Under the pieces are notes generated by a model. That model searched no databases. It was not told where the DNA came from and saw only the letters and a program-made list of their open reading frames with translations. A stretch of 27,099 nt of DNA, taken from positions 620 through 27,718 of the IMG/VR virus record IMGVR_UViG_3300029448_008110; one strand, given 5' to 3'. Shown piece after piece: positions 1 to 8,112 of the stretch; positions within the stretch are counted from its first letter, which is position 1, and every line of letters begins with the position of its first letter. The stretch is from a virus. The translations under genes and the position numbers were made by a program.

Positions 1-187
1 GTCCGTCGATTATAGATACTTTAGTATCTTTATCTAAAGCTAGCTTTATAAAAGACTTATGTGTATTGTTAAGTTCAAACTCTTGATTAATTTCAAAACT
101 CGTAAAATAATTTTTCTGAATTTTGTCCTCTATGTTTGTGTCCCTTGAAGCTTTTTGCTTCTTAGGTTCACGTTTTGTTCTTGCCAT
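1..187 (-). CDS. phoH: PhoH-like ATPase, N-terminal part only (runs off the left edge)
   Basis: Read on the minus strand from ATG at 187-185, this frame stays open for 62 codons to the edge of the window. The start is basic (MARTKREPKK), followed by a segment ending in THKSFIKLALDKDTKVSIIDG. In PhoH-family P-loop proteins this kind of segment (N-x-x-H-K-x-F followed by a strand) lies just before the Walker A GPAGTGKT, so the Walker A would begin in the next codons outside the window. PhoH homologues are common in marine T4-like phages, where they are predicted NTPases or RNA-binding proteins of the phosphate-stress regulon with no settled role in infection. The gene diverges from thyX. No Shine-Dalgarno sequence precedes the ATG. 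The frame is directly seen; the family call rests on a short stretch and its likely continuation. Confidence 0.62.
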   Translation of the reverse strand, partial: MARTKREPKKQKASRDTNIEDKIQKNYFTSFEINQEFELNNTHKSFIKLALDKDTKVSIIDG

Positions 188-314
188 AACGTGTAATTAT
201 TTAGTATTTTTTCTGTTGTTATCGTTTAATAATATTGTTGTATATTTAAGAGCTATATAGATTAAATACATTATAATCAGTTGATATATTTTTGTATTAT
301 TATATAATACAGTA
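188..314. promoter_or_regulatory. Divergent AT-rich intergenic region with candidate thyX promoter
   Basis: This 127-bp gap separates the divergent phoH-like and thyX genes, so it should hold promoters for both strands. On the plus strand TTGATA (281-286) and TATAAT (303-308) are 16 bp apart, a near-consensus sigma-70 pair. The -10 ends only 6 bp before the thyX ATG, so the transcript would be nearly leaderless. A TAnnTTTG element of the kind used by Bacteroidota sits at 287-294 as an alternative. Because the region is almost pure A/T, chance matches are likely and no single promoter can be assigned with confidence. Confidence 0.4.
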
Positions 315-968
315 ATGAATGTAGAGCTTGTATCTTATACCCAACCTGTTAAGAGATTAGTAGATAAAGGAATTAATAATGCGGATGATCTCGTAGCATA
401 TATTGCCCGGGTTTCTAATCCAAGTAATCAGTTTAACACCCTTACAGCTCCTAAACTTATTAAATACTTAACTAAACATAGACATTGGTCTCCCTTCGAG
501 ATGACTGATATGTGTGTAGAGATCAAGACTTCAAGAGCAATTGCAGCACAGATATTAAGACATAGATCATTCTCGTTTCAAGAGTTCAGTCAACGGTATA
601 GTAATGTTAATACGTTTGAAGATATTGAATGGCGACTACAAGGTAAAACTAATAGACAAGTTGGGGATGAGTCTGTTGAGATAGATAAACAGCTAGAAAG
701 TTCAATTAGTTTACATCTTGACAATAGCTTATTGTTGTATGATGAATTACTCGCGCAGGGGGTAGCTAAAGAATGTGCTCGTAATATATTACCACTAACT
801 ACTGAGACTACTATGTATATGAAAGGTTCTTTTAGATCTTGGATTCATTATATCGATTTAAGAACTTGTGAAGATACTCAAAAAGAGCATAGAGATATTG
901 CATTGAAATGTAAGGAAATATTTGTAAATACTTTTCCTAAGACCGGTGAAGCCCTACAGTGGGGATGA
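315..968 (+). CDS. thyX: Flavin-dependent thymidylate synthase ThyX
   Basis: ThyX makes dTMP from dUMP with methylene-tetrahydrofolate, FAD and NADPH, supplying thymidine for phage DNA synthesis. The 217-residue protein has the family-defining RHRxxS motif (RHRSFS, residues 82-87), extended to Q-E-F-S-Q-R-Y (89-95). It also has a preceding HRHWSPFE segment (55-62) and the C-terminal RSWIHYIDLR region typical of the dUMP/flavin site. Length is normal for the family. T4 itself uses the unrelated ThyA-type enzyme, while ThyX is common in marine T4-like phages. The gene starts right after a TATAAT box with no Shine-Dalgarno sequence. It ends 18 bp before the first glycan gene, so the two may be cotranscribed. 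Confidence 0.96.
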   Translation: MNVELVSYTQPVKRLVDKGINNADDLVAYIARVSNPSNQFNTLTAPKLIKYLTKHRHWSPFEMTDMCVEIKTSRAIAAQILRHRSFSFQEFSQRYSNVNTFEDIEWRLQGKTNRQVGDESVEIDKQLESSISLHLDNSLLLYDELLAQGVAKECARNILPLTTETTMYMKGSFRSWIHYIDLRTCEDTQKEHRDIALKCKEIFVNTFPKTGEALQWG

Positions 969-986
969 AGGTTGTTTTATATTATA

Positions 987-1817
987 ATGAAAATTCTAAT
1001 TAGTTGTCTTAGCTTTAGGAATTATACTGGTTCTGAATTATATTTTTACGAACTCGCGACTGAGTTAACTAATCAAGGTCACGAGATACATATATATTCT
1101 CGTTTTACTGATACCCCATTAACGACTAAATGCAAAAATATAATCTTCGATACAAAAGAAACTTTATTAACTCAAACTTTCGATAAAGTTATATTTTCTC
1201 ATGGTACTGTTTTGTGGGATGATATAAAAGATATTAAAACCCAAGAATTTGTTAATGTTTTACATTCTGAAGTGCTAGATTTAGAAAAGCCTATTATCGA
1301 TAATAAGATTAGTAGGTATGTAGGTATAAGACCCTCTATTATTGAATCAGTTAATGTAAAGTGTGATTTAATTTATAATCCGTTTGACTTTAATAGATTT
1401 AACCCGCAAGATTGTCTAAAAAGTAAAGATATCAAGGAAAAAATAGTTTTATTTCCCGGTAGTATTGATTATTTGAGATATAAACCAGTACAGTATCTGT
1501 TAAATTTATCCACCAAACAAAAATTCAAAGTTCTACATGTAGGTCGCATGGACTATAATATCACACACCCTAATTTTATTTCTAAAGAACCAGTATGGGA
1601 GATAGAGAAATACTACAAGCAGTGTGATATTGTGTCAGGTATATTTTTAGGTCGTACTTCTATAGAAGGTTTACTTGCAGGTAAACAGGTGTTCCAGTTT
1701 GATGTTGATAAGAATGGAGACATTAAAAAGGTGTATTGGCATAAAGAAGACAACTTAAATAAGTTTAATAGACATACAGTAGTAAATCAGTTTATAACCA
1801 CACAAAAATTTAGTTGA
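987..1817 (+). CDS. GT-B fold glycosyltransferase (GT4-like)
   Basis: This is a putative sugar transferase and the first gene of the glycan island. I chose ATG 987 (MKILISCLSF) rather than an in-frame TTG 15 bp upstream, because the first strand of the Rossmann domain begins there. The N-terminal part has the GT-B pattern of strand, TGSE loop and helix (YFYELATELTNQGHEIHIYS), as in GT4 enzymes that process activated sugars. Near the C-terminus, FLGRTSIEGLLAGKQVF resembles the donor-binding E-x(7)-E region (R-T-S-x-E-G), with the second acidic residue not obvious. At 276 residues it is shorter than classical GT4 enzymes (350-400), so the C-terminal domain is compact. Donor and acceptor cannot be told from sequence. 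No Shine-Dalgarno sequence is seen. Confidence 0.78.
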   Translation: MKILISCLSFRNYTGSELYFYELATELTNQGHEIHIYSRFTDTPLTTKCKNIIFDTKETLLTQTFDKVIFSHGTVLWDDIKDIKTQEFVNVLHSEVLDLEKPIIDNKISRYVGIRPSIIESVNVKCDLIYNPFDFNRFNPQDCLKSKDIKEKIVLFPGSIDYLRYKPVQYLLNLSTKQKFKVLHVGRMDYNITHPNFISKEPVWEIEKYYKQCDIVSGIFLGRTSIEGLLAGKQVFQFDVDKNGDIKKVYWHKEDNLNKFNRHTVVNQFITTQKFS

Positions 1818-1847
1818 CTTTAGATTTTTATATCTTAAAATAAAATA

Positions 1848-2477
1848 ATGTTAAATCTAGAGGGTATAGAAAATAAATTTAAAGATGTTTATAGCAGTGA
1901 ATCATTTGAGCAGATTCAGACTCTTTTTAATGAGCGACAAAACATTGTTGTACTGGGTAACGGTGGTAATTACGCAGTAGCTCAACACGGAGCCGCTGAT
2001 TGTTCAAGATTAACAACTAAAAATGTTATTAGTCTCGATAGCCCTACATATCTTACATCAATAGCTAATGATAATGGATATGAACAATTATTTGTTAAAT
2101 GGTTGGAGACATTATATAATAAAAAAATAATTAATAAGGATAATTCCTTTATTATTGGTTTATCATCTACAGGTACATCAAAAAACATATGCTCAGCACT
2201 TAATTGGTCAGTCAAAAATAAAATACCATGTAGTATTATTACAGGTCAACCTTCAGTTAATTTGAGACATGCGGATAGACCCCCGTTTGATAAAGATGTT
2301 ATTGAATGTATTCTTGAAACTGAACATTTTCATACTGCAGAAATATTAAGTTTAATACTTTTTTACCAGTTAGTAGAGGGCGCTGGTGAATGCTGCCCGT
2401 TAATTGACGAAGAAAAGGCTCGTCGTGCTGAATTAAATTGTAATTTTGATAATTTAAATCCGTATATTGAAGAATAA
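1848..2477 (+). CDS. SIS-domain sugar-phosphate isomerase, GmhA-like
   Basis: This 209-residue protein has a single SIS (sugar isomerase) domain closest to GmhA, which converts sedoheptulose 7-phosphate to D-glycero-D-manno-heptose 7-phosphate, the first step of heptose synthesis. Seen directly are a glycine-rich phosphate loop, GNGGNYAVAQHGAAD (37-51), the GmhA-type TSIANDNGYEQLF (70-82) and the Ser/Thr loop SSTGTS (106-111). A late ETEHFHTAEI segment lies where the GmhA catalytic Glu/His residues fall. No other heptose-pathway genes (HldE, GmhB, HldD) are in the window. The enzyme may therefore act on another C7 or C6 sugar phosphate, perhaps feeding the sugar-phosphate cyclase encoded about 3.4 kb downstream. 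The family call is firm; the substrate is inference. Confidence 0.82.
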   Translation: MLNLEGIENKFKDVYSSESFEQIQTLFNERQNIVVLGNGGNYAVAQHGAADCSRLTTKNVISLDSPTYLTSIANDNGYEQLFVKWLETLYNKKIINKDNSFIIGLSSTGTSKNICSALNWSVKNKIPCSIITGQPSVNLRHADRPPFDKDVIECILETEHFHTAEILSLILFYQLVEGAGECCPLIDEEKARRAELNCNFDNLNPYIEE

Positions 2478-2480
2478 GAT

Positions 2481-3218
2481 ATGACTGATCTCATCCAAAT
2501 TTCTACCTTTTCTGAATTTGTATTAAACTATTTCGACCAGGTATATGTTATAAATTTAGATAGTAGACCTGACCGGATGCAACAAGTTAATGAACTTTTA
2601 TCTCAATATAAAATTAACTATAAACGAATATCTGGTATTTTTTTAAAAGATAAGTATATAGATGTAATTAATAATAAAACTAATACATCGAGTCTCGGTA
2701 TCTTGGGTTGTATATTAAGCCATGTTAAATGTTGTCAAGACGCGCTAGATAATAACTATAATAGAATTCTAGTATTAGAGGATGATATTACGTTTATAGA
2801 GAATCACATTAATATTATTAATTTTCAGAAACTATATAATGAAATACAAACTATAGATTGGAATATATTCTATTTAGGCGCTACATTTAATAGTAAACTA
2901 ATTCCATTAACCCCTCACATAGATAAACCCTCTGGTGAGGTCTGGGCTACTCAAAGTATAGGATATAATAAAAATACTATAATGGAAATTACCAGTAAGA
3001 TACCTAGTGACCCAGATTATTATATGGTACAAAATAGACTCGAAGGTTTATTCCCTATAGATGTTATATATGATCGGAGTTTCAAAAAAAATCGGGTTGT
3101 TGTTAACCCTATTGTATGCGTACAAAATACATCCGCTAGTGATATAGTACCAGCAGAATTAATGATGAATAATACTGAATACCAACTAAGTAGGTGGCGT
3201 CAGAATAAATCTATATGA
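2481..3218 (+). CDS. Glycosyltransferase family 25 (LPS-type)
   Basis: GT25 enzymes are inverting transferases of LPS and capsule assembly, typically moving galactose or similar sugars. The hallmark N-terminal VYVINLDSRPDR (21-32) is present. It is followed by a GCILSHVKCCQDAL helix (76-89; family G-x-x-x-S-H) and the acidic ILVLEDD motif (96-102), a conserved family signature thought to bind metal and nucleotide sugar. The 245-residue length is standard. The gene starts 3 bp after the isomerase stop. Its end overlaps the start of the next gene by 4 bp (ATGA), indicating translational coupling. Specificity cannot be derived from the sequence. Confidence 0.9.
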   Translation: MTDLIQISTFSEFVLNYFDQVYVINLDSRPDRMQQVNELLSQYKINYKRISGIFLKDKYIDVINNKTNTSSLGILGCILSHVKCCQDALDNNYNRILVLEDDITFIENHINIINFQKLYNEIQTIDWNIFYLGATFNSKLIPLTPHIDKPSGEVWATQSIGYNKNTIMEITSKIPSDPDYYMVQNRLEGLFPIDVIYDRSFKKNRVVVNPIVCVQNTSASDIVPAELMMNNTEYQLSRWRQNKSI

Positions 3219-4063
3219 ATAAATCTAAATGGTATGGGGACTTAAAAGATAATATTATTAATATTAAACACACTGACTCTGTTATTAAATGGAGTTCTGC
3301 ATCTCCTTCCCCTGAAGCGCACTTCCAAGACCCGAGAATGAAAGCGTTAAACATTACTTCATATGAGGATTTTAAACGCAATGAAGATTTAGCGAAGTTA
3401 ATAGAGGGTAAAACTATTGCTTATGTATGTTCATCTCCTCATGTAAAGGACCAGGGGACTGTTATTGATTCTTTTGATTTAGTAGCTCGAGTCAACCAGA
3501 ACTTCCCGTTACCTAAAGAATTATATAAAGATAGAGGTAGCCGTATAGATATACAAGTTAATTGTTGTAATAGACCAAAGCGTAGAGCAATGACAGATAA
3601 TATAAATTTTATAAAAACAATGAAATTTATATTATGTCCCATGGTAACTGTATGGGAGCTGGGAGAGACAGATGATTTTCTTAAAAATACTAATGTACCA
3701 TACGAAAATATATCTGATGGTTATTTATTTAAAATTTTTAAAGAGATAGGAACTATATGTAATACTGGTTTATTAGGTATAATAGCTTTACTTAACTACG
3801 ATATAAAACTATATGTTACTGGTATGACGTTTTTTAATATGAACAATTTTGGTAGTATATATTATGATCAATATCACGATCACCAATCCTCTTATGGTCA
3901 ATTCAGTCAAACCTCGCAAAAGCACCCTATACCCTCGGAATTGAGAATGGATATTCATAATAATTTATATCAAATAGAATTTTTTAAGAAAATTGTTAAA
4001 GAACACTACCCTCATAAACTATTATTAGATAATTATTTGATAGAAAACTTTGTAGATAAATAA
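3215..4063 (+). CDS. GT29-like (sialyltransferase-like) glycosyltransferase
   Basis: The 282-residue protein has two regions that recall the sialylmotifs of family GT29. The first is GKTIAYVCSSPHVKDQG...IDSFDLVARVNQNF (about 65-97), resembling sialylmotif L (G-N-S...I-D-x-x-D-x-V-x-R-x-N). The second is GTICNTGLLGIIALL...LYVTGMTFF (about 179-207), resembling sialylmotif S (P-S-T-G-x-x). A later H-D-H-Q-S-S stretch and conserved histidines could be catalytic. GT29 enzymes use CMP-sialic acid, and a CMP-sugar synthetase homologue starts 1 bp after this gene ends, which fits. The N-terminal 60 residues are not recognised. Many bacterial members of this group are uncharacterised, so the donor may not be a sialic acid. 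Confidence 0.68.
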   Translation: MNKSKWYGDLKDNIINIKHTDSVIKWSSASPSPEAHFQDPRMKALNITSYEDFKRNEDLAKLIEGKTIAYVCSSPHVKDQGTVIDSFDLVARVNQNFPLPKELYKDRGSRIDIQVNCCNRPKRRAMTDNINFIKTMKFILCPMVTVWELGETDDFLKNTNVPYENISDGYLFKIFKEIGTICNTGLLGIIALLNYDIKLYVTGMTFFNMNNFGSIYYDQYHDHQSSYGQFSQTSQKHPIPSELRMDIHNNLYQIEFFKKIVKEHYPHKLLLDNYLIENFVDK

Positions 4064-4064
4064 T

Positions 4065-5231
4065 ATGAAAAGAAATATTTGTATGATACCAGCTCGTGCT
4101 GGTAGTAAACGAATTAAAAATAAAAATATTCGCGAATTAAACGGAAAGCCGTTAATTGGTTATGTAATAGAGGCTTGTATTAAGGCTAATTGTTTTGATG
4201 AGATTTATGTAAACTCTGAATCAGAATTAATTGGAGAGATTGCAAGTTCTTATAATATAAATTATTATAAAAGGCCTTCTTCTTTATCTACCGATAAATC
4301 TACTAACGATGAATTCGTCTTAGATTTTATCGAAAAAAATAATTTAGAAGATTGTAATATTATTCAAATACTACCTACTTCACCATTTTTGACATCTATA
4401 GAAATTACAGAATTTGTTAGAGCATTTACTACATGCCATAAAAATGATATATCATATACGACGTTAGTATCTGTTGTAGAAAACAAAATTGAGTGTCTAT
4501 ATCAAAATGACCCTATAAATTTTGATCGCTTGCAGCCTACCCAACCATCTCAACAACTAAATTCAATATTATCATATGCATGCGCTTTAATGGCGTGGTC
4601 TGCGGATAACTATTTGCATAATATTAAAGTTTTTAGTAGTGGTTATCATGGAGGAGACCCTAAAGACAGTAAAACATCTATTGGTACTTATAAATTGACA
4701 GGATTATCGTGTATTGATATAGACAATGAATCTGATTTCCAGCTTGCAGAGGCTATTATGAGAAGTAACCATAATACAAATCAATTTAAACCCAAGTATT
4801 ATAAATCTCAAGATAAAGAACGAATCGAAGATGACGTACCTAGTATTTTAGTTAAAGATGGGGTACCTAATAATGACTTACATGATTGTAATAAAGATGT
4901 TGTTAAAATTAACGACATTCTCGACTCAAAAAAAGAATTTAAATCATGGAGTAAGAGGATTATAAACACAGATAGTAATAGTGCTACTTTAATACAGCAA
5001 CTACCTGGGGAAGGTAATAGAAGACATTATCATCCTAACTGGAATGAGTGGTGGTATATTGTCGATGGTCAGTGGGAGTGGGAAGTAGAGGGGGAAATAA
5101 AAGTAGTAAATAAGGGAGACATTGTTTTAATTGAGAAAAATAAGAGACATAAAATAACCGCTATAGGAGATAAACCCGCTATCCGTTTAGCAGTAAGTAG
5201 AGAAGATGTTCCACATATATATGAAAATTAA
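4065..5231 (+). CDS. CMP-sugar synthetase (NeuA-like) fused to a cupin domain
   Basis: Residues 1-235 are a cytidylyltransferase of the NeuA/KdsB/PseF group, which activates a nonulosonic or related acidic sugar as a CMP-sugar. The nucleotide-binding IPARAGSKRIKNKNI (8-22), LNGKPLIGY and the LPTSPFLT motif (103-110) are all present. After a linker (about 236-260), residues 300-375 form a cupin. It has a perfect motif 1, G(x)5HxH(x)4E(x)6G, with H321, H323, E328 and G335, and motif 2 ends in H362, so it probably binds a metal. Cupins in sugar clusters are often epimerases or isomerases, so the fusion may carry out two steps of one pathway. Both domains lie in one uninterrupted 388-residue frame. 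The last 11 bp overlap the next gene. Confidence 0.9.
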   Translation: MKRNICMIPARAGSKRIKNKNIRELNGKPLIGYVIEACIKANCFDEIYVNSESELIGEIASSYNINYYKRPSSLSTDKSTNDEFVLDFIEKNNLEDCNIIQILPTSPFLTSIEITEFVRAFTTCHKNDISYTTLVSVVENKIECLYQNDPINFDRLQPTQPSQQLNSILSYACALMAWSADNYLHNIKVFSSGYHGGDPKDSKTSIGTYKLTGLSCIDIDNESDFQLAEAIMRSNHNTNQFKPKYYKSQDKERIEDDVPSILVKDGVPNNDLHDCNKDVVKINDILDSKKEFKSWSKRIINTDSNSATLIQQLPGEGNRRHYHPNWNEWWYIVDGQWEWEVEGEIKVVNKGDIVLIEKNKRHKITAIGDKPAIRLAVSREDVPHIYEN

Positions 5232-5904
5232 TTTTAAAAATAAAAATATTCTCATTACTGGTGGCTCTAGAGGTATAGGTAAAGAACTTGTCAATACATT
5301 TACAGATTTAGAAGGTAATATCACATACACATCTACTAAAGATTTAAATTTTAACAATCAGTCTTCAGTCAATATCTTTTTAAATAAAATTAAAAATACT
5401 ACCTTTGATATTTGTATTAACAATGCTGGTATTAATACAAATAATAATTTTTGTGATATTAAAGATGAAGATTGGAATAGTATAATTAACGTCAATTTAA
5501 CTGGGTGTTATAAGATATGTAAAGCTGTATCTAGAAATATGATAAATAAGAGATTCGGTAAAATTGTAAATATATCTTCTATTTGGGGTAATGTTTCTAA
5601 ACAAGGAAGAGCAGCGTATTCTGCTAGTAAGTTTGGAGTTAAAGGTCTTACGTTAGGCATGGCGTCTGAGTTAGCGCAATATAATATATTAGTTAATAGT
5701 GTGTCACCAGGGGTCACTATGACTGAGCTAACGGAAAAAACATTAGGAATAGAAGGTATGAATAAAATTAAAAAAGAAATACCGCTAAATCGTTTAGCAA
5801 CAACTAAAGAGATAGCAAACGCTATAATATTCCTATGCAGTGATTTAAATACATATATATCTGGCCAAGATTTAATAGTAGATGGGGGTTTTTGTGCTAC
5901 ATGA
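5221..5904 (+). CDS. Short-chain dehydrogenase/reductase (SDR)
   Basis: This is a classical NAD(P)-dependent SDR of about 227 residues. It has the cofactor loop TGGSRGIG near residue 14, the NNAG motif, a catalytic Ser in VNISSIWG, and Y-x-x-x-K (YSASK). The usual C-terminal ISGQDLIVDGG is also present. I chose ATG 5221 (MKINFKNKNILITGG) over the in-frame ATG 15 bp upstream because SDRs begin just before the first strand and the shorter form gives a minimal overlap with the previous gene. Position between the CMP-sugar synthetase and the sugar-phosphate cyclase suggests it oxidises or reduces a sugar or cyclitol intermediate. It resembles FabG, but a fatty-acid role in this setting is unlikely. 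The next gene begins in its stop codon (ATGA). Confidence 0.9.
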   Translation: MKINFKNKNILITGGSRGIGKELVNTFTDLEGNITYTSTKDLNFNNQSSVNIFLNKIKNTTFDICINNAGINTNNNFCDIKDEDWNSIINVNLTGCYKICKAVSRNMINKRFGKIVNISSIWGNVSKQGRAAYSASKFGVKGLTLGMASELAQYNILVNSVSPGVTMTELTEKTLGIEGMNKIKKEIPLNRLATTKEIANAIIFLCSDLNTYISGQDLIVDGGFCAT

Positions 5905-6974
5905 AAATAAAGTCTTATAGAGGTAAATATGAAGTAGTATTTAAACAAAATATAAAAGATACTATTACACCCGATGAAAAAAGCTTTTTCATCGTAGATA
6001 GAGAGGTTGAAAAATATAATCCTGATCTCTTTAAAGATGCAAAAAATGTAATATTTATTACCGCAGAAGAGTGTAATAAAGATTTAGAGTATTCCTCTTC
6101 TATTATAAGCTCTTTAATAGAAAAAAATATAAAAAAGAACTGTGTATTGATAGCAGTCGGTGGTGGTATAACTCAAGATATAACTTGTTTTATTGCTTCT
6201 ACTCTATTTAGAGGTATAAGTTGGTATTTCGTACCAACTACTTTATTATCTCAAGCAGATAGTTGTATAGGTAGTAAGAGTTCTATTAACTTCAAAGGTA
6301 TAAAAAATTTATTAGGTAATTTTTATCCACCTAAAAAAATATTTTGCTGTTCAGATTTCTTAAAATCCCTACCTATTCAACAAATTAAATCTGGTCTAGG
6401 GGAAATATTACATTTTTTGTTTATAGGTAATAGTAAATTATTACATACTTTTGTTTCTGACTATGATAACTTGTTAGAGTTAAGTCCTACTATCGATAAC
6501 TATATTGAAGAGTGCCTATCTATTAAAAAGAAAACTATAGAAAAAGATGAGTTCGATACTGGTGTACGTCAAATTAATAACTTCGGTCATACATTTGGTC
6601 ACGCATTAGAAACAGCGACTGATTATAATTTATCTCACGGTCAAGCTGTTACCATGGGTATGTCTATAGCTAATTTTATATCTTTAAATCTAGAGTTTAT
6701 AGATTCTACTACATATAATTTTAATCAAAATATTATAAATGTTAATCTACCAGAAGTTATTCTTACAAAAGAACAAAAAACTTTATTTTTTGCTGCTCTT
6801 AAAAAAGATAAGAAAAATATTAATAATAGTTTAGTATGTATTTTACAAAAAAAGGATAATAAGATTTTTTGGAGATCAAATGCTACTTCATTTAACATAC
6901 ATACATTAGAAAATTTTATAAAGGTAGAGGAAATTATTAATATATACTTTAAAAATAATGAAACCAGTATTTGA
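5901..6974 (+). CDS. Sugar-phosphate cyclase, dehydroquinate synthase superfamily
   Basis: This is a 357-residue NAD- and metal-dependent cyclase of the AroB / 2-epi-5-epi-valiolone synthase / 2-deoxy-scyllo-inosose synthase superfamily. Visible motifs are the NAD loop VGGGITQD (86-93), FRGISWYFVPTTLLSQADS (103-121), GSKSSIN (124-130) and KNLLGNF (135-141). The metal ligands are E168, H230 (in NFGHTFGH) and H246, with the normal 16-residue spacing between the histidines. In dehydroquinate synthases the metal Glu is followed by a conserved Lys (E-V-I-K). Here the sequence is E-I-L-H, placing His171 at that site and suggesting a substrate other than DAHP. No other shikimate gene is near. Substrates used elsewhere in the family include sedoheptulose 7-phosphate, consistent with the GmhA-like isomerase in the island. 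Start ATG 5901 overlaps the SDR stop. Confidence 0.88.
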   Translation: MKIKSYRGKYEVVFKQNIKDTITPDEKSFFIVDREVEKYNPDLFKDAKNVIFITAEECNKDLEYSSSIISSLIEKNIKKNCVLIAVGGGITQDITCFIASTLFRGISWYFVPTTLLSQADSCIGSKSSINFKGIKNLLGNFYPPKKIFCCSDFLKSLPIQQIKSGLGEILHFLFIGNSKLLHTFVSDYDNLLELSPTIDNYIEECLSIKKKTIEKDEFDTGVRQINNFGHTFGHALETATDYNLSHGQAVTMGMSIANFISLNLEFIDSTTYNFNQNIINVNLPEVILTKEQKTLFFAALKKDKKNINNSLVCILQKKDNKIFWRSNATSFNIHTLENFIKVEEIINIYFKNNETSI

Positions 6975-8112
6975 TATAGATTTAAATTATAATTTAAGTA
7001 AAAATTCTTTTATATATGATAATAAATCTAAAGAATATTTCTTAGATTTGTTTTGTATGTTTTCCTCTTTACCATTAGGGTATAATCACCCTATTTTTGA
7101 TAGAGAGTTTGAACGAGATATTATTACTATAGGTAAAATTAAAACATCTAATAAAGCGTTTAAAACTGAAGTATATAATCGTTTTGATAATTCTTTCAAA
7201 GAATGGATTACTGATTTCCACAATACTCATTATTGTTCTACAGGAGCTCTTGCAGTTGAAGCAGCATGTAAATGCGCATATTTCCATAACCCAGGAAAAA
7301 AACGAATACTTACATTCAAAAAGTCTTTTCACGGTATATATGGCTTTACAACATTTCTTACAGACAAATTTTCTACTACAGAATCAAGATTAAATTATTT
7401 ACCATCAAACATACTATCAAATAATTACTGTTTAGAGGAGGACTCTTTAAACTTTTTATTAAAAAACCCCACACATGCAAAAGACATGATACCAGATGTT
7501 GCTGGTATATTAGTAGAGCCAATTAAATGTACATATGGAGATGAATTTTGGGATAAAAAGGATATTATGTCTCTACGGTTGTTAGCAGATACTCTTAATA
7601 TACCTTTAATCTTTGATGAAATACAAGTAGGCTTTGGAGCAACAGGTAAACAATGGTATTATAAGCACCTGGATATAATACCAGATATACTAATATATGG
7701 TAAGCGAACTCAAATTTCTGGTATCGCAACATCTAAAAAGTATAGCATGCCTAATATGTCTGATACATTAGGTTGCACCTGGGATGGAGATATAGTAGAT
7801 ATGCTTAGATGTGTGTATATAATGAACGCATTTAAAGAATATAATATATTAGATAATGTTAATAACTCAGCTAATGTTATTAAACAAGGATTAAAGAATA
7901 ATAGTAATTTTCTCTTTGAAAATGAAGGGTTAATTATGTCTGCTAAATTCGAAACGACAGGGAATAGGGATAAATTTTATAATTATTTGTTTAGCAATAA
8001 AATTTTATCTAACCCTACAGGAGAAAGGTGTATTCGTTTTAGACCAAGCTTGGGTATTAGTGAGACTGAAATAATTATGTTTATAGAGATAGTCAATAAA
8101 TATGAATCATAG
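6958..8112 (+). CDS. Class III PLP aminotransferase (lysine 6-transaminase-like)
   Basis: This 384-residue fold-type I PLP enzyme belongs to aminotransferase class III. The cofactor-binding STGALAVEAA loop (94-103), IFDEIQVGFGATG (218-230; D220 contacts the pyridine nitrogen) and the Schiff-base lysine K249 in YGKRTQISG are all present. The G-K-x-T-Q form is typical of the L-lysine 6-transaminase (Lat) branch. Class III aminotransferases are rare in surface-sugar pathways, most of which use DegT-type enzymes. Some aminocyclitol pathways such as acarbose do use class III enzymes. Following a sugar-phosphate cyclase and overlapping it by 17 bp, this enzyme may aminate a keto-cyclitol or keto-sugar. 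The true amino acceptor is unknown. Confidence 0.87.
   Translation: MKPVFDIDLNYNLSKNSFIYDNKSKEYFLDLFCMFSSLPLGYNHPIFDREFERDIITIGKIKTSNKAFKTEVYNRFDNSFKEWITDFHNTHYCSTGALAVEAACKCAYFHNPGKKRILTFKKSFHGIYGFTTFLTDKFSTTESRLNYLPSNILSNNYCLEEDSLNFLLKNPTHAKDMIPDVAGILVEPIKCTYGDEFWDKKDIMSLRLLADTLNIPLIFDEIQVGFGATGKQWYYKHLDIIPDILIYGKRTQISGIATSKKYSMPNMSDTLGCTWDGDIVDMLRCVYIMNAFKEYNILDNVNNSANVIKQGLKNNSNFLFENEGLIMSAKFETTGNRDKFYNYLFSNKILSNPTGERCIRFRPSLGISETEIIMFIEIVNKYES

Noticed and set aside
5221-5904. Fatty-acid 3-oxoacyl-ACP reductase FabG
   Set aside because: Motifs are those of generic SDRs. The setting is a sugar-nucleotide operon with no fatty-acid genes.
5508-5948. 146-codon open frame on the minus strand
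   Set aside because: It lies wholly over the well-supported SDR and cyclase starts on the plus strand and has no recognisable domain; a shadow frame.
5901-6974. Annotation as shikimate-pathway AroB
   Set aside because: It belongs to the same superfamily, but the active-site E-V-I-K lysine is His and no shikimate gene is near, so only the broader cyclase call is supported.
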